Shown: positions 11,601 to 18,544, counted from the first letter of the stretch. The stretch: DNA of 64,000 nt from RUG11690 sp045616665 (GCA_045616665.1 JAZLHE010000045.1:5297-69296); one strand, 5' to 3'. A program made the numbers and translations. The notes: generated by a model from the letters alone, not told the origin.

Positions 11601-14600
11601 TTCTTGGAAGAAAGCACCATGTACACCTTCGATTTCAACACCATTACGCTTCCAATTATAGGTAACGTTTGTATCAATGTATCTGTTTCCAGAAGCATCC
11701 TTCATATATGCAGTAATCTGAACGCTGGCACCTTCACAAACATCGTATGCAGGTTCATTGTAATAACGATGATAGTTCAAGGTATCACCATCAACAATAG
11801 TGAAGATATCATCTTGAAGGTTGGTAATCAAAACAGTATCAAACTGAGGATTTACAGCAGTAACAACTGTGTCAAAACCAGTACCTTGGCAATTGCTGTT
11901 CAATTGAGTAACAACAACCTTGAAAGCAGTATAATCAGTATTGGTAATTGTATAAGCCAAAGTAGATTCAGTACCTTCTGGAACTGCTACTTCGTCAGCA
12001 TACCATTGATAAGTAAGGTTTTCTTGGTTATAGTTACCAAGATGAGCAGTCAAAGTAACAACTTGATCGTGGCAAACTGTATCATAATCAGCAGTTACAA
12101 CAACAACTGGCTTAGTGTCAACATATACCAAATAAGGTTCGCTAACAACTTCGCAAGCACTGCCTTGGTTAACGACAACAGAAATTTCGTATGGATAATC
12201 TCTGTATGGCAATTCTGTTTCAAAAGTATCAGTAGTGAAAGTCAAAGAATCAGCACCGTCAACTCTCCATAAATACTTAGGAGAAATCAAGGTATCGCTA
12301 ACAATAGCAACCAACTTAACAAGATTAGTATCGCAAACAAATGGATCACCAGCAATTACAACTGTTGGGTTAGGATAAGCAGTAACAGTAGTATCAACTG
12401 AAGTAGTTAATGTTTCACAATCAGAAACATAAGTAGCAACAACTTCAATCAAATAATTAGTTGAATCGTCATCAACTGCATCTGGACTGAATGTATAATG
12501 GTCAGTTGTTGCAAGAGGCATCAACACACCATTTTTATACCATTGATAAAGACCAGGAATTGTATCACTACCAAAGTATTGTTTTCTGTTAGCAGTGTCA
12601 ATTACAGTAAATTCAATTTGACCACCGAAACAAACAGCAGCTTGGCTTGTTACAAGTTCGATATCCTTAACAGCAGGTGCTTTCGGATAAACGTAAATAA
12701 CGGTATCGGCCCAAGCAAAGCATTCGCTATTAACTTGAGAAACCTTAACCATATATTTAGTAGTGTCTGTAACAGGAATAGTCAATTCTCTGCTTGTACC
12801 AACTAAGATAGTAGTAGTATCAGTTTGACCTTTAACTTGTTCATACCATTGGTAAGTCAAGTTAGGCATATTGTAATCACCAAGGTGAGCAGTTAAGGTA
12901 ACTTCGTCATTTTTACATACGATAGGAGCACTAACACCGATTTCAACAGTTGGGTTAATTCCAATCAATACTTGATATACATCACTGATGACTTCACAAG
13001 CAGTACCTTCATTAACAACAACAGTAATGTTATACGGATAATCTCTTTGATCAAGTACAGAAGTAAAGGTTGGACCAGTAGTTGAATCAACGCCGTCAAC
13101 TCTCCACTTGTAAATAACAGGAATCAAAGTGTCGTGAACGGTAGCAAGTAAATTCAAAGCACTACCATCACAAACGATAGGATCTCCAGAAATAACAATA
13201 GTAGGATTAGCCTGAACAGTGACAGTTGTGTCAATTGTAGCAGTCAAAGTTTCGCATTGGAGTTCGTATGAAGCAACAACTTCTACTAAATAGTTAGTAG
13301 TGTCGTTGTCAACGGTTGATGGAGAGAAGGTGAAATGGTCGCCACTAACGCCATTCAATCTCACGCCATTCATAAACCAAGCATAAGTACCTGCAACAGA
13401 CAAATCATTATAATATTGTTTTCTATTAGCAGTATCAATTACAGTAAATTCAATTTGTCCACCATAGCAAACGTAAGCATTACTTACTTCAAGTGCAATT
13501 GGTTTAACTGGCAGTGCCTTTTCATAAACCTTCACTGAATCTTCACCATAAGCTGTGCATCCAGTATGATTTTGCTGAATATGAACGAAGAATTTAGTGT
13601 CCTTTTCAACTGCATAAGTAACAGATGGTCCAAACGCACCCAAAATATGAGTTGAATCATCAGCATCCTTCTTAGACCAAGTGTAAGTCAAACCAGGAGT
13701 ATTGATGTCCGCAACATTAGCAGTAACAACAACTTCATTACCTTGGCAAACCGTATCAGCAGAAACGGTAACTTCAACCACTGGATTAGAACCAACGTAA
13801 ACCATAAAAGGACCACTAATTACAGTACAACCCGTAACAGTATCATTAAGGGCAACTGTGATTTCGTATGGATAATCTCTGGTTGGAAGGGTATCGATAT
13901 AGTTAGCTTCGCCAGCCACTACAGAATCAACACCATCCACTCTCCAAGTATATTTTCCATTGTAAGCACCTGTTACAACAGCTGACAAATCAATTTTGCC
14001 AGTAGGATTGCATACAATAGCATCGCCATAGATTTCAACTTCAGGAGCTGCAACGACATTAGCCGTTGCATTGGCATTGAAAGTTGTACAAGTATAATTT
14101 GCATAAGTAACATCTGCATTTACCAGATAGCTGGTAGCATTACCTTGTACTGCATCAGGTGAAATATAAATTGAGTCGGCATTGTTAGTAGCCAAGACAA
14201 TACCATTAACACTCCAAATAATTTCAGGAGCACCATAGTTGGTCTTGAGTCCATTCAATTTAGCCATTACTTGAGCACCACTGCAAACATCACTATCACT
14301 CAAAGTCATTGTGATATGATCTGCAGGGATTTCATTCATCAGCTTAATAACTTTAACTGTATCAATAACACATTCAGTATTATTTTGCTGAACAGCTACT
14401 CTAAATGTATCGGTTGATAAAATAGTAGCAGTTAAACTTGACTCAAATGCACCTGGAATTTCTACACCATTCTTTTTCCAAGAATAAGTCAAACCAGGCA
14501 TATTACCATCAGCTATATGAGTAGTCAAGGTTACTTCACCATTTTTGCAAACTGAATCAGCACTTGCAGTCAGATAAATATTTGCATTAGCACCAACGTA

Positions 14601-16685
14601 AGCATAGAAAACATCGCTCACAGCTTCGCAGGCAGTACTAGGATTAGTAATCACCGTAATTGCATACGGATAATCTCTCGACTTCAACTTAGCAGTAAAA
14701 TTAGCAGACTTCGTTGAATCAACACCATCAACTTTCCATAAATACGTAACTGCAGCTAAATTATTATGAACATTAGCAGTCAAATTCATTGCAGCACCAT
14801 CACATACGATTGGATCACCAGAAATGGAAACTGAAGGTTGACGATAAGCTTTAACAACCGTATCAACAGAAGCAGTAACTAAACTACATTCTGTCGTATA
14901 TTGAGCCACTACTCTTATATTATATATTGTAGTATCTGCACTTGTTGAAACAGGAGTAGCCATATAAGTAGTTCCCGTTACAAGCGGAAGTTCAACACCG
15001 TTAACAATCCACTGATAAGAAGCGATTGCACCAGGGTATTGATTTAAGTTTGCAGTATCTACCAGAGTAAACATCACTTGACCGCCATCACAAATAGAAG
15101 CATTGCTTGTGTTAAGTACGATAGGCTTAACAGCAGGAGCGTCTTTATAAACATTTATCGTAACAGAATCATTTGCAGTGCAAGAACTTGCTGAAGTAGT
15201 AACAGCAACATAGAATTTTGTTGTATCAGTCAAAGTTGTAGTATAGGTTGAAGTAATTGCGTTATCGATAACTGATTTCGCACCATCACCTACTTTTTTG
15301 GACCACTGATAAGTTAAACCAGGAATATCAGTATTTGCAACATTAGCTGCAAGGGTTACCAAACCATCATTTTTACAAACGGTTGAAACGGAAGATAACA
15401 GCTTAACCGTGTTGGCTGTGTCAACATACAACATAAACGGTTCGCTCACAGCAGTACAAGAAGCGCTATCAGTAACAATCAAAGAAATTTCATAAGGATA
15501 ATTTCTTTGAGACAATACCTTTGCGAAAGTAGATGTTTTCTGAGTAGTTTCAACAACACCATCAACTTTCCAAATATAAGTAGTATCTGTCAAAGAACCA
15601 TTCAAAACAGCAGTTAATGCAGGAGTTGTTCCTCCGCAAATCACAGCATCACCATAAATAGCAACAGTAGGATCTGAAACTATTGAAATAGTATCCTGAG
15701 TAGTATATTCTTTACAATCATAATTAGCATAAGAAACCGTAGCCTTCAAGATATAATCAGTTGCATCACCAGCAATAGCCAATGGGGAGAACGAAACCAC
15801 AGAATCGTGAGCGGTATAAATAGTATGTCCATTCAAAGTCCAAGTAATGCTTGGCTGGCCATATTTCTTTGACAAACCAGATAAAGTAGCGACAACCTGA
15901 TTTCCATTACAAGCGACAGCAGTAAGTCCGTCCAATTTCAAATGATCATCAGCAGGACCTTCACCTACTTTAACCTTTGCTTCATTTGATTGAGCGACAC
16001 AGCCATTCCAAGTGAAATGAGGTTCTACAGAATAAGCATCACCCACAGGGAGTAATTTACAAGGAGTATAAGTAGTATCAAAAGCTGTTCCGTTTTGATA
16101 CCATACAAATGAGTACGGAGCTTCAGCATTATTGCTGAACACCTGAGCGCACATCAAACCTTTGCTGTCATCGTCACATACCAACACACTATCCAAAAGA
16201 ACATTGATACTGTTCACTTTCAAATAATGTACGGGTGAAATCACGGTATGACAACCTTGCGTAACGGTAACATCATATTCCTGGATGAGGGAATCCAAAC
16301 CACCTAGATCTGGCACGGTTACCTGAATACGATTCTTGTAAACCGGATCCACTCCTTCTGTGATGTAGTTACCGTTTCTACGGAATTGATAACTCACTTC
16401 ACCTAAGTAGTTGTTTTCCACAACCGCAGTCAGTGTAATCACTTGACCAGCACAAGCAGAAGAAGGTCCAATGAGCATAACACGGATAGCACTATCCGCA
16501 GGCATCATTGAATACCTAACCTCTGGGAGGTTAAGTTCATCACCCGCTGAGGAACTCAGGCTAGGAGCAATCCAATGACGTAATGATTTTCCAACATCAT
16601 TCGACAATGACGCAGATTCATTACTAGCTTGGCAAGTTCCAAGATATAGGAACGCCATGAGCAAAAAAATCATAAATTTTTTCAT
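2661..16685 (-). CDS. Giant secreted multi-Ig/PKD-like repeat protein with T9SS sorting domain
   Basis: 4674 aa, one open frame. It starts with a signal peptide (MKKFMIFLLMAFLYLGTCQA) and ends with a T9SS type A sorting domain (a VYPVPAT start, an LDIYDVKGAHIRSL strand pair, final KTVKFIIVK). Between them I count about 46 Ig/PKD-like units of 80-105 residues. A typical unit has VCxGxxVTLTA near its start, a YQWYxNG core strand, a TYTT turn and a second Cys before the last strand, so one disulfide per domain is likely. The first ~33 regular units form eleven A-B-C triplets; eleven less regular units follow, then a non-repeat segment before the sorting tail. By family knowledge such proteins are T9SS cargo, exported through the outer membrane and anchored to the surface; adhesin or filament roles are inference. 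Large antisense open frames here are by-products of the repeats. Confidence 0.93.
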   Translation of the reverse strand: MKKFMIFLLMAFLYLGTCQASNESASLSNDVGKSLRHWIAPSLSSSAGDELNLPEVRYSMMPADSAIRVMLIGPSSACAGQVITLTAVVENNYLGEVSYQFRRNGNYITEGVDPVYKNRIQVTVPDLGGLDSLIQEYDVTVTQGCHTVISPVHYLKVNSINVLLDSVLVCDDDSKGLMCAQVFSNNAEAPYSFVWYQNGTAFDTTYTPCKLLPVGDAYSVEPHFTWNGCVAQSNEAKVKVGEGPADDHLKLDGLTAVACNGNQVVATLSGLSKKYGQPSITWTLNGHTIYTAHDSVVSFSPLAIAGDATDYILKATVSYANYDCKEYTTQDTISIVSDPTVAIYGDAVICGGTTPALTAVLNGSLTDTTYIWKVDGVVETTQKTSTFAKVLSQRNYPYEISLIVTDSASCTAVSEPFMLYVDTANTVKLLSSVSTVCKNDGLVTLAANVANTDIPGLTYQWSKKVGDGAKSVIDNAITSTYTTTLTDTTKFYVAVTTSASSCTANDSVTINVYKDAPAVKPIVLNTSNASICDGGQVMFTLVDTANLNQYPGAIASYQWIVNGVELPLVTGTTYMATPVSTSADTTIYNIRVVAQYTTECSLVTASVDTVVKAYRQPSVSISGDPIVCDGAAMNLTANVHNNLAAVTYLWKVDGVDSTKSANFTAKLKSRDYPYAITVITNPSTACEAVSDVFYAYVGANANIYLTASADSVCKNGEVTLTTHIADGNMPGLTYSWKKNGVEIPGAFESSLTATILSTDTFRVAVQQNNTECVIDTVKVIKLMNEIPADHITMTLSDSDVCSGAQVMAKLNGLKTNYGAPEIIWSVNGIVLATNNADSIYISPDAVQGNATSYLVNADVTYANYTCTTFNANATANVVAAPEVEIYGDAIVCNPTGKIDLSAVVTGAYNGKYTWRVDGVDSVVAGEANYIDTLPTRDYPYEITVALNDTVTGCTVISGPFMVYVGSNPVVEVTVSADTVCQGNEVVVTANVADINTPGLTYTWSKKDADDSTHILGAFGPSVTYAVEKDTKFFVHIQQNHTGCTAYGEDSVKVYEKALPVKPIALEVSNAYVCYGGQIEFTVIDTANRKQYYNDLSVAGTYAWFMNGVRLNGVSGDHFTFSPSTVDNDTTNYLVEVVASYELQCETLTATIDTTVTVQANPTIVISGDPIVCDGSALNLLATVHDTLIPVIYKWRVDGVDSTTGPTFTSVLDQRDYPYNITVVVNEGTACEVISDVYQVLIGINPTVEIGVSAPIVCKNDEVTLTAHLGDYNMPNLTYQWYEQVKGQTDTTTILVGTSRELTIPVTDTTKYMVKVSQVNSECFAWADTVIYVYPKAPAVKDIELVTSQAAVCFGGQIEFTVIDTANRKQYFGSDTIPGLYQWYKNGVLMPLATTDHYTFSPDAVDDDSTNYLIEVVATYVSDCETLTTSVDTTVTAYPNPTVVIAGDPFVCDTNLVKLVAIVSDTLISPKYLWRVDGADSLTFTTDTFETELPYRDYPYEISVVVNQGSACEVVSEPYLVYVDTKPVVVVTADYDTVCHDQVVTLTAHLGNYNQENLTYQWYADEVAVPEGTESTLAYTITNTDYTAFKVVVTQLNSNCQGTGFDTVVTAVNPQFDTVLITNLQDDIFTIVDGDTLNYHRYYNEPAYDVCEGASVQITAYMKDASGNRYIDTNVTYNWKRNGVEIEGVHGAFFQEQLSILDHDLYKYIYTVEIAEPRYPNCYAEPVSASSDTLRVRRNPTVIIGGQQFVCYQGPSSNNVLLQAWVNGAVDTGAVYRWYRDGQFEENPVNANRGAIFTGMFPPRYGYNYTFQVEVITGSGCSSISDPYEVTVMAPPVITITPSADTVCRGGSVALVSHLDDYNVLDYELQYQWYANELSSDNIVPGATEPVLTIDVDETTNYIVGVEYLTENLNRPFCIAADTMTVTVYDRPQIDSIIMSLTEVCEGSQVELTAVMNDVYTGVPNVPYVYEWYRNSELLPGNAATIYDSPVTVDGNEQQYNYSVIVYQYPERMMCESPLYVSSQTLTVYPNPIVAISGDQHVCHTDTIILSANSDTISNPVGGLHYYWFESGAPIDNLNGDSAILKYYGAAQDEPYRFTVQVERDNASTGCRAYSYEYDVYVYESPVVNVTVVDENVCEGAEVTVTAHLNQNDPEQTNLEFQWFTKTSADADYVLVPGATALTYTTTIFDTTEFMFKVVHTLTGCFDTDSKTINTLEIPVVTNITLSDTTVCEGSAITITAFIDSTKGIEGLPYFYEWRRNGELMPGNTNIIHDTPMTVDGTTESFVYSAIAYQTPERLACTSALTESAPLIVLADPRVAISGDQTVCHTDHIILNANVDTFTNVVGGLHYTWYESGNMIENLNGDSGILDYVAPVQNEPYRFTVQIEREDAERGCRAYSEEYDVYVMDAPEANVTIVDEYVCAGAEVTVTAHLDLNDPEQTNLEYQWYTKTASETDFTAVPGATAMTYTTTINETTEFMFKVVNTLSECFDTDSKTINVQPIPVVNYVSMSDTNICEGAQVTIYADVEATAGVANQPYFFEWRRNGELLEGNTQTITDSPVTVDGNEQSFVYSVIAYQTPERLACYSQTVESAQLNVYPNPRVAISGDQYVCETDSVFLYANVDTIGRPVGLLHYTWYESGRLRDNMAYGLADSRFFSEYFYPQDEPYRFTVEVQRDDIAAGCRSYSEEFLVWVYKQPVVNITASETTVCEGGEVTLRANLNNYEFDYANDAQYQWYTVDTVLDIRHIGWDSVAQRYIDDTLRIVEHNAIPGATMLTYNAVMTEGQVFGFTATHNLSGCSDYDELAINVLPRPIIDSIHNVTGKDTICPGGRVELVASVSGGVAGGEEFIWTRNGIVMETIGNTLIDYPMAIDNDITKYVYAVVVRQAGAGCVSELTELSQYTMWVVPNPTVELAGDPIVCDTTDNNIVITANVVNYLDTTGLGLTYQWYENNAALEGETGLVLSVHRGYRDYPYSFNFAVQNEYGCTVNSEPFLVYVNDNPVVHISATETEICTNGVVTLSADLYDQNADNLVYQWYINNEPIEGAFNPTYTTALTETSTFKLYVHQRDSHCAAYSNEVTVNVNDIPVVTSIDVLSESTEICEGHVVTLKANISGGVAGGEVYTWYKDNEIVSGVTGDTYTDYPMTSNNAVTTHVYNVTVAQTAAACESVVDAANAVSIKVIPNPSYTIFGDASVCEPINGENNITLEGITNDPTVGTNPTYTWYEAGVEIAGQNTSVLSVFKAYREEPYIFKLIVTNAATGCTSETAEFAVSVSAKPMASIVSDQDSICAGGFVTLTSALVDSEEARLTYQWQSDANGSWENIQGAITPVYVTPALNATTNFRLHVTNLLTDCENNSNEVTVTVKSAPVVAITNINTNIVCNGGEVVLKATQPSEYQGLGEVSYQWFNNGQAIEGANSATYTTSPLTVEGDMTTYTFGVQVTMTNSGCVSNVAEEVVTAYADPTVVVTYNNGLTLCEGGQTVLTANPDHAYFTDFDYQWFFQGQPIQGANEATYTVENLRASQNPYEYAVEVKVNNGTTNGCSVVSEPVYVNIVKDPTAYITVNEGVNAICEGGNVTFTVNVNDGVADTYNPYTYEWTSNVTGEEILGTDASFTTSTNDPANLYVYYVNVASAYGCSVTVADTLRIVEDPSVTVSVKLGADQVVCEGGFTTLIATVEGGLGEASYQWYKNGYAIEGANSRELVTEPLFVNQAAAYTVSVAQSGIACTATSTQFNVPVYEAIEVALTANSEVNCVGGSVILTATANNGIPGDQLSYQWYRNGNPINGANAATYTTDDNLIAGLYEYQVEVASSISGCHVAQSGTIGITVEAEPTIVITSNAGNSICEGGDITLTANVIYATNATQHNNVYNYTWKWYEGTTLMSYVSSEPHYTLPATMTAGTYNFFVEISSVDGLGCDATSLANNNNFFTVVVKPVPSVILTASSDASCEGGDVTFNAVVVPTNLTGAYYWNVNGTTTVSNSNSITVNNMVLGTNNISVVFTPNDAQVACGTASVAITHTVNAAPVVTVAATDNNRLNMCVGGTIAFNATATGTANASDNYVWTVDGQTQNGNNGTSFSTQMNTPGIHTVSAMVERTMGCSSQFSTPVVVVVAEQPVAQLTQTAGYTEMCTGGEITLMAKVANYATVNNGVTNSSVHGTYTYSWNRDNANIQTTTSTTDNSQITETLNADASYSYSVTITPSGFNCQAATATLDHSIIVVPDPSWSVNQVNPSEMCLGGIVTLNAEVTGGVQSQQAGRIQWYKTFNGVESEVSGLGGSNTDVPEAAGVYTYAPKYIDYIGAGCNIADAIATQVTVNALPTAQFTSGHGSVICAGDYQSFATLEITLTGTAPYTFTIMNVTSGESQTIVTSLNPYYYNVNPTVTSIYRIISVSDANGCIGTLDNVADVVVNVSDITVAASSVIADCETWIARIPLHINAATSNTFVATLPNGATQTGTLMFDSYTQMHYAEVNMSGYTPGAYNVTITVDGCSGQCVVNVPANDASFGDNVKLVDQRWDDVVVVNNNPANNGGYKFSTYQWYRNGELIPGATEQYYQEEGGLEGFYACELNGVMADGTRVHFITCEKYFSGHASIRVYPVPATTAQDVTIELNLTDEELDGAILDIYDVKGAHIRSLSNLTPITKVGNFGAQGTYFGRIITGTNEIKTVKFIIVK
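6800..15950 (-). repeat. Eleven-copy A-B-C higher-order domain repeat within the giant gene
   Basis: Every third Ig-like unit (type B) opens with a GDPxVCD / GDQxVCxTD signature. These signatures fall near 7090, 7930, 8850, 9712, 10565, 11434, 12331, 13165, 14008, 14795 and 15632, i.e. every 790-920 bases (about 265-305 residues). Between successive B units lie one C unit (SADTVCKNGEVTLTA-like, YQWY) and one A unit (SxxxVCxGxQV, often with MTVDG or SPxxVxGDxT). Boundaries are approximate. Triplets 7 to 9 are the most alike. Confidence 0.85.
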
Positions 16686-16855
16686 TGTTTTGAATTTAAT
16701 TATTACTATATATTTATATTTATTTATTGTTTTCGTTTTCGAATAAAATTCCTGTAACTCATTGATTTTCTTGACATTTTAGTTAGTTTTTAATTGGTTA
16801 ATAATATGTTCTATATGTTTTTTCTATACTACACTACACTTTACATTACAATTTG

Positions 16856-16863
16856 CAAAAATA
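16856..16863 (-). promoter_or_regulatory. -7 box TATTTTTG for the giant gene
   Basis: The minus strand reads TATTTTTG (TAnnTTTG consensus) about 170 bases upstream of the giant gene's ATG, which would give a long AT-rich 5' leader of around 160 bases. No convincing -33 element at normal spacing. Confidence 0.45.
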
Positions 16864-17357
16864 CAAAAAAACAAATAACAAAACTAACTTTTTTAAAAAA
16901 AATCTTTTTTACGAACTTTTTTTTTTGAATAAGAACATAAATGTCTCAATAATAGGCGTCTGATGTACGAATTTTGATTTGTTTATTTATATATACAATA
17001 TAAGATTATAATGTGATACAAATTGCCATAAACGCAACACATTGACAAGACAGACCAAAAAAATAAATAAAGGAACAAAAGTCAAACGGTTAGACAAAGA
17101 AAATAAGTGATTGGGGAATAAGAGAAAATGAGTAATGAATTGTATGATACAATTTGGTATTCATTTCGGAATAAATAATTGAACCCAATATGCTATAGCA
17201 AAAATTCCATTAAAAAATGATTATTGATGTTAAACGGTAATAGAAAAAATTTGAGAAAAGGATATATCGGAATTGGAAACAAATCTAATAATGGCATTGC
17301 AACAAGCACGTACCACACGAAAAGAGTAATCGATTAACAAGTCCTCAACGACATTTT
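16864..17357. other. AT-rich intergenic stretch, no gene recognised
   Basis: About 500 bases of very AT-rich DNA with frequent stops in all frames. I see no tRNA, clear hairpin or conserved coding stretch. It marks the border between the giant gene's promoter side and the small accessory-looking region to its right. Confidence 0.5.
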
Positions 17358-17365
17358 TATATTTG
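17358..17365 (+). promoter_or_regulatory. -7 box TATATTTG before the 54-aa ORF
   Basis: Exact TATATTTG match to the Bacteroidota -7 consensus, 32 bases before the ATG at 17398. This is the main reason to take the short ORF seriously. No good -33 match. Confidence 0.4.
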
Positions 17366-17397
17366 CTCCATTATCTGAAAGAAGCTTAAATATTAAA

Positions 17398-17562
17398 ATG
17401 TCAGAGAGAAAAAAAACATTTTCTTCACCCTCGTTTCAACAAACAGTAACCAATTTACAGAAATTTCGCACTTTTGGTAATACTACCGACAATCCTGCTG
17501 CTTGGGCATGTCGCAATGTCAAGACAGACATACCTGTTTCCCGTAACGGCATTCCGTTATGA
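17398..17562 (+). CDS. Possible 54-aa small protein, unknown
   Basis: Short open frame starting MSERKKTFSSPSFQQTVTNL, continuing with QKFRTFGNTTDNPAAWACR and ending RNGIPL. Basic N-terminus, one Trp and one Cys, no membrane segment or recognised domain. Support comes from an exact -7 box upstream and a codon pattern that does not look random (AAT ACT ACC GAC AAT CCT GCT GCT). I do not recognise it. It could be a real small protein, or the N-terminal remnant of a longer decayed gene. Its stop overlaps an 8-bp stem-loop (17542-17561). Confidence 0.35.
   Translation: MSERKKTFSSPSFQQTVTNLQKFRTFGNTTDNPAAWACRNVKTDIPVSRNGIPL
17542..17561. other. 8-bp stem-loop at the end of the 54-aa ORF
   Basis: CGTAACGG and CCGTTATG (one G-T pair) around a CATT loop. 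No T-tract follows, so it is not a clear intrinsic terminator. Confidence 0.35.
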
Positions 17563-17673
17563 AAAACAAAGATTCAGGTGGGACTTTTGACCGATGAAGT
17601 TTTAGGCTTTCACTCCGCTACGCCCCGCTTCAGGCGAAAACTTTCAAGTTGACGTTAAATCAAAAAAAATGAA

Positions 17674-17681
17674 TACTTTTG
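17674..17681 (+). promoter_or_regulatory. -7 box TACTTTTG before the zinc-ribbon gene
   Basis: TACTTTTG fits TAnnTTTG and ends only 10 bases before the ATG at 17692. Transcription would then start nearly at the start codon, giving a very short or leaderless mRNA. Confidence 0.45.
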
Positions 17682-17691
17682 CAAATACAAA

Positions 17692-17858
17692 ATGAAAAAA
17701 CAAAAATACACACTTTTAGGGATATTACCAATAAATGCGGAAAATCCCATTTCGTTGACCTTAGTCTGGGCTGGGAACCGCTGCCCGACTGCGAATGCGG
17801 CGGCTCTTTCGATGCCGACGCAAAAGGTCGCTGCCCGAAATGTGATAATGTTTTGTAA
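17692..17858 (+). pseudogene. Small zinc-ribbon protein with a frameshift in an A6 run
   Basis: From the ATG the literal frame gives a non-descript 61-aa peptide. Shifting by one base within the AAAAAA run at 17695-17700 (reading one A twice) gives a clean 55-aa product that starts MKKTKIHTFRDITNKCGKSH, contains GWEPLPDCECGG, and ends with GRCPKCDNVL and a stop. The shifted product has Cys pairs (CxC and CPKC) like a small zinc ribbon. Its -7 box lies just upstream and a terminator-like hairpin just downstream, so the gene was, or is, expressed. Options are a recent single-A loss (pseudogene), programmed or transcriptional slippage on A6, or a sequencing indel. Function unknown. Confidence 0.5.
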
Positions 17859-17901
17859 CGACTTCAATACCGAATGACGGGCCAACCGCCACGCTAAACT
17901 C

Positions 17902-17948
17902 AAGGGCTGACGGGGACTGGATGTTTCAGGCGAAAGCTGCCCTTTTTT
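17902..17948 (+). terminator. Terminator-like hairpin after the zinc-ribbon gene
   Basis: AAGGGC (17902-17907) can pair with GCCCTT (17939-17944), followed by a T run to 17948. The loop is long (31 bases), so the call is moderate. Confidence 0.4.
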
Positions 17949-18059
17949 GTTGTGCTCGTAAGCAATTTATTGCTTTTTTTGAGTAAATTTGCGACCTTGA
18001 AAATTTCGTTTCAAGATATACTTTTTACTTGAAATTAAGGAACTTATCAATTATTAACC

Positions 18060-18527
18060 ATGACAGCAAAACAAGAAATAAAACTTTTTGAAGAGAAAAA
18101 AGTCCGCACTGTTTGGGATTCTGAGACCGAGCAATGGTACTTCTCTGTCGTTGACGTGTGTAATGTACTTACCAATCAACAGGATTATGACCATGCAAAA
18201 AACTATTGGAAAGTGCTGAAACACAGGTTGCTAAAGGAGGGAAACGAGTTGGTTACAAATTGTAACCAACTGAAAATGGTTTCACCTAAAGACGGAAAAA
18301 AATATAATACGGATGTCGCTTCCGTAGAACAACTTTTCCGCCTTATACAGTCCATCCCATCACCAAAGGCTGAACCGGTCAAAATCTGGATGGCGCGGGT
18401 AGCCAAAGAAGGCGGAAACGTGGCAAATGTCGCGCGCAAACAATTGGAAAGTACAACAGGTAAATCCGTCATCTCTTCCTCAAAGGCGAGCGATTATCTG
18501 TTGCCGACGGAAGATAAGAAAGAATAA
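18060..18527 (+). CDS. BRO-N / phage-antirepressor-like protein with internal deletion
   Basis: 155 aa. Residues 10-113 match the N-terminal BRO-N domain of a Bacteroidota antirepressor-like family: VRTVWDSETEQWYFSVVDVC, then YWKVLKHRL, TDVA and RLIQSIPSPKAEPVKIWMARV. From my knowledge of the family, full-length members are about 270-300 aa and continue after WxAxV with a long helical segment. Here that segment is absent, and residue 115 onward (AKEGGNVANVARKQLESTTG) matches the family's extreme C-terminal GGxVAxxARxxLE motif. An in-frame loss of roughly 120-150 residues near base 18400 is therefore inferred. Role in full-length relatives is poorly known (DNA binding, stress or phage regulation). 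Whether this short form works is unknown. Confidence 0.75.
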   Translation: MTAKQEIKLFEEKKVRTVWDSETEQWYFSVVDVCNVLTNQQDYDHAKNYWKVLKHRLLKEGNELVTNCNQLKMVSPKDGKKYNTDVASVEQLFRLIQSIPSPKAEPVKIWMARVAKEGGNVANVARKQLESTTGKSVISSSKASDYLLPTEDKKE

Positions 18528-18544
18528 AAGACGAATCCTCCACT

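Larger units (their letters stand above)
17629..17935 (+). repeat. Direct repeat TTCAGGCGAAA flanking the zinc-ribbon gene
   Basis: The 11-mer TTCAGGCGAAA occurs at 17629-17639 and again at 17925-17935, on either side of the frameshifted zinc-ribbon ORF. It could be a trace of an inserted cassette or simply part of two related hairpins; two short copies are weak evidence. Confidence 0.3.

Noticed and set aside
11598..12272. 224-aa open frame antisense to the giant gene
   Set aside because: Frame openness follows from the biased repetitive codons of the sense gene; the translation is Ser/Asn/Ile-rich without domain or promoter, and similar shadows recur at each repeat.
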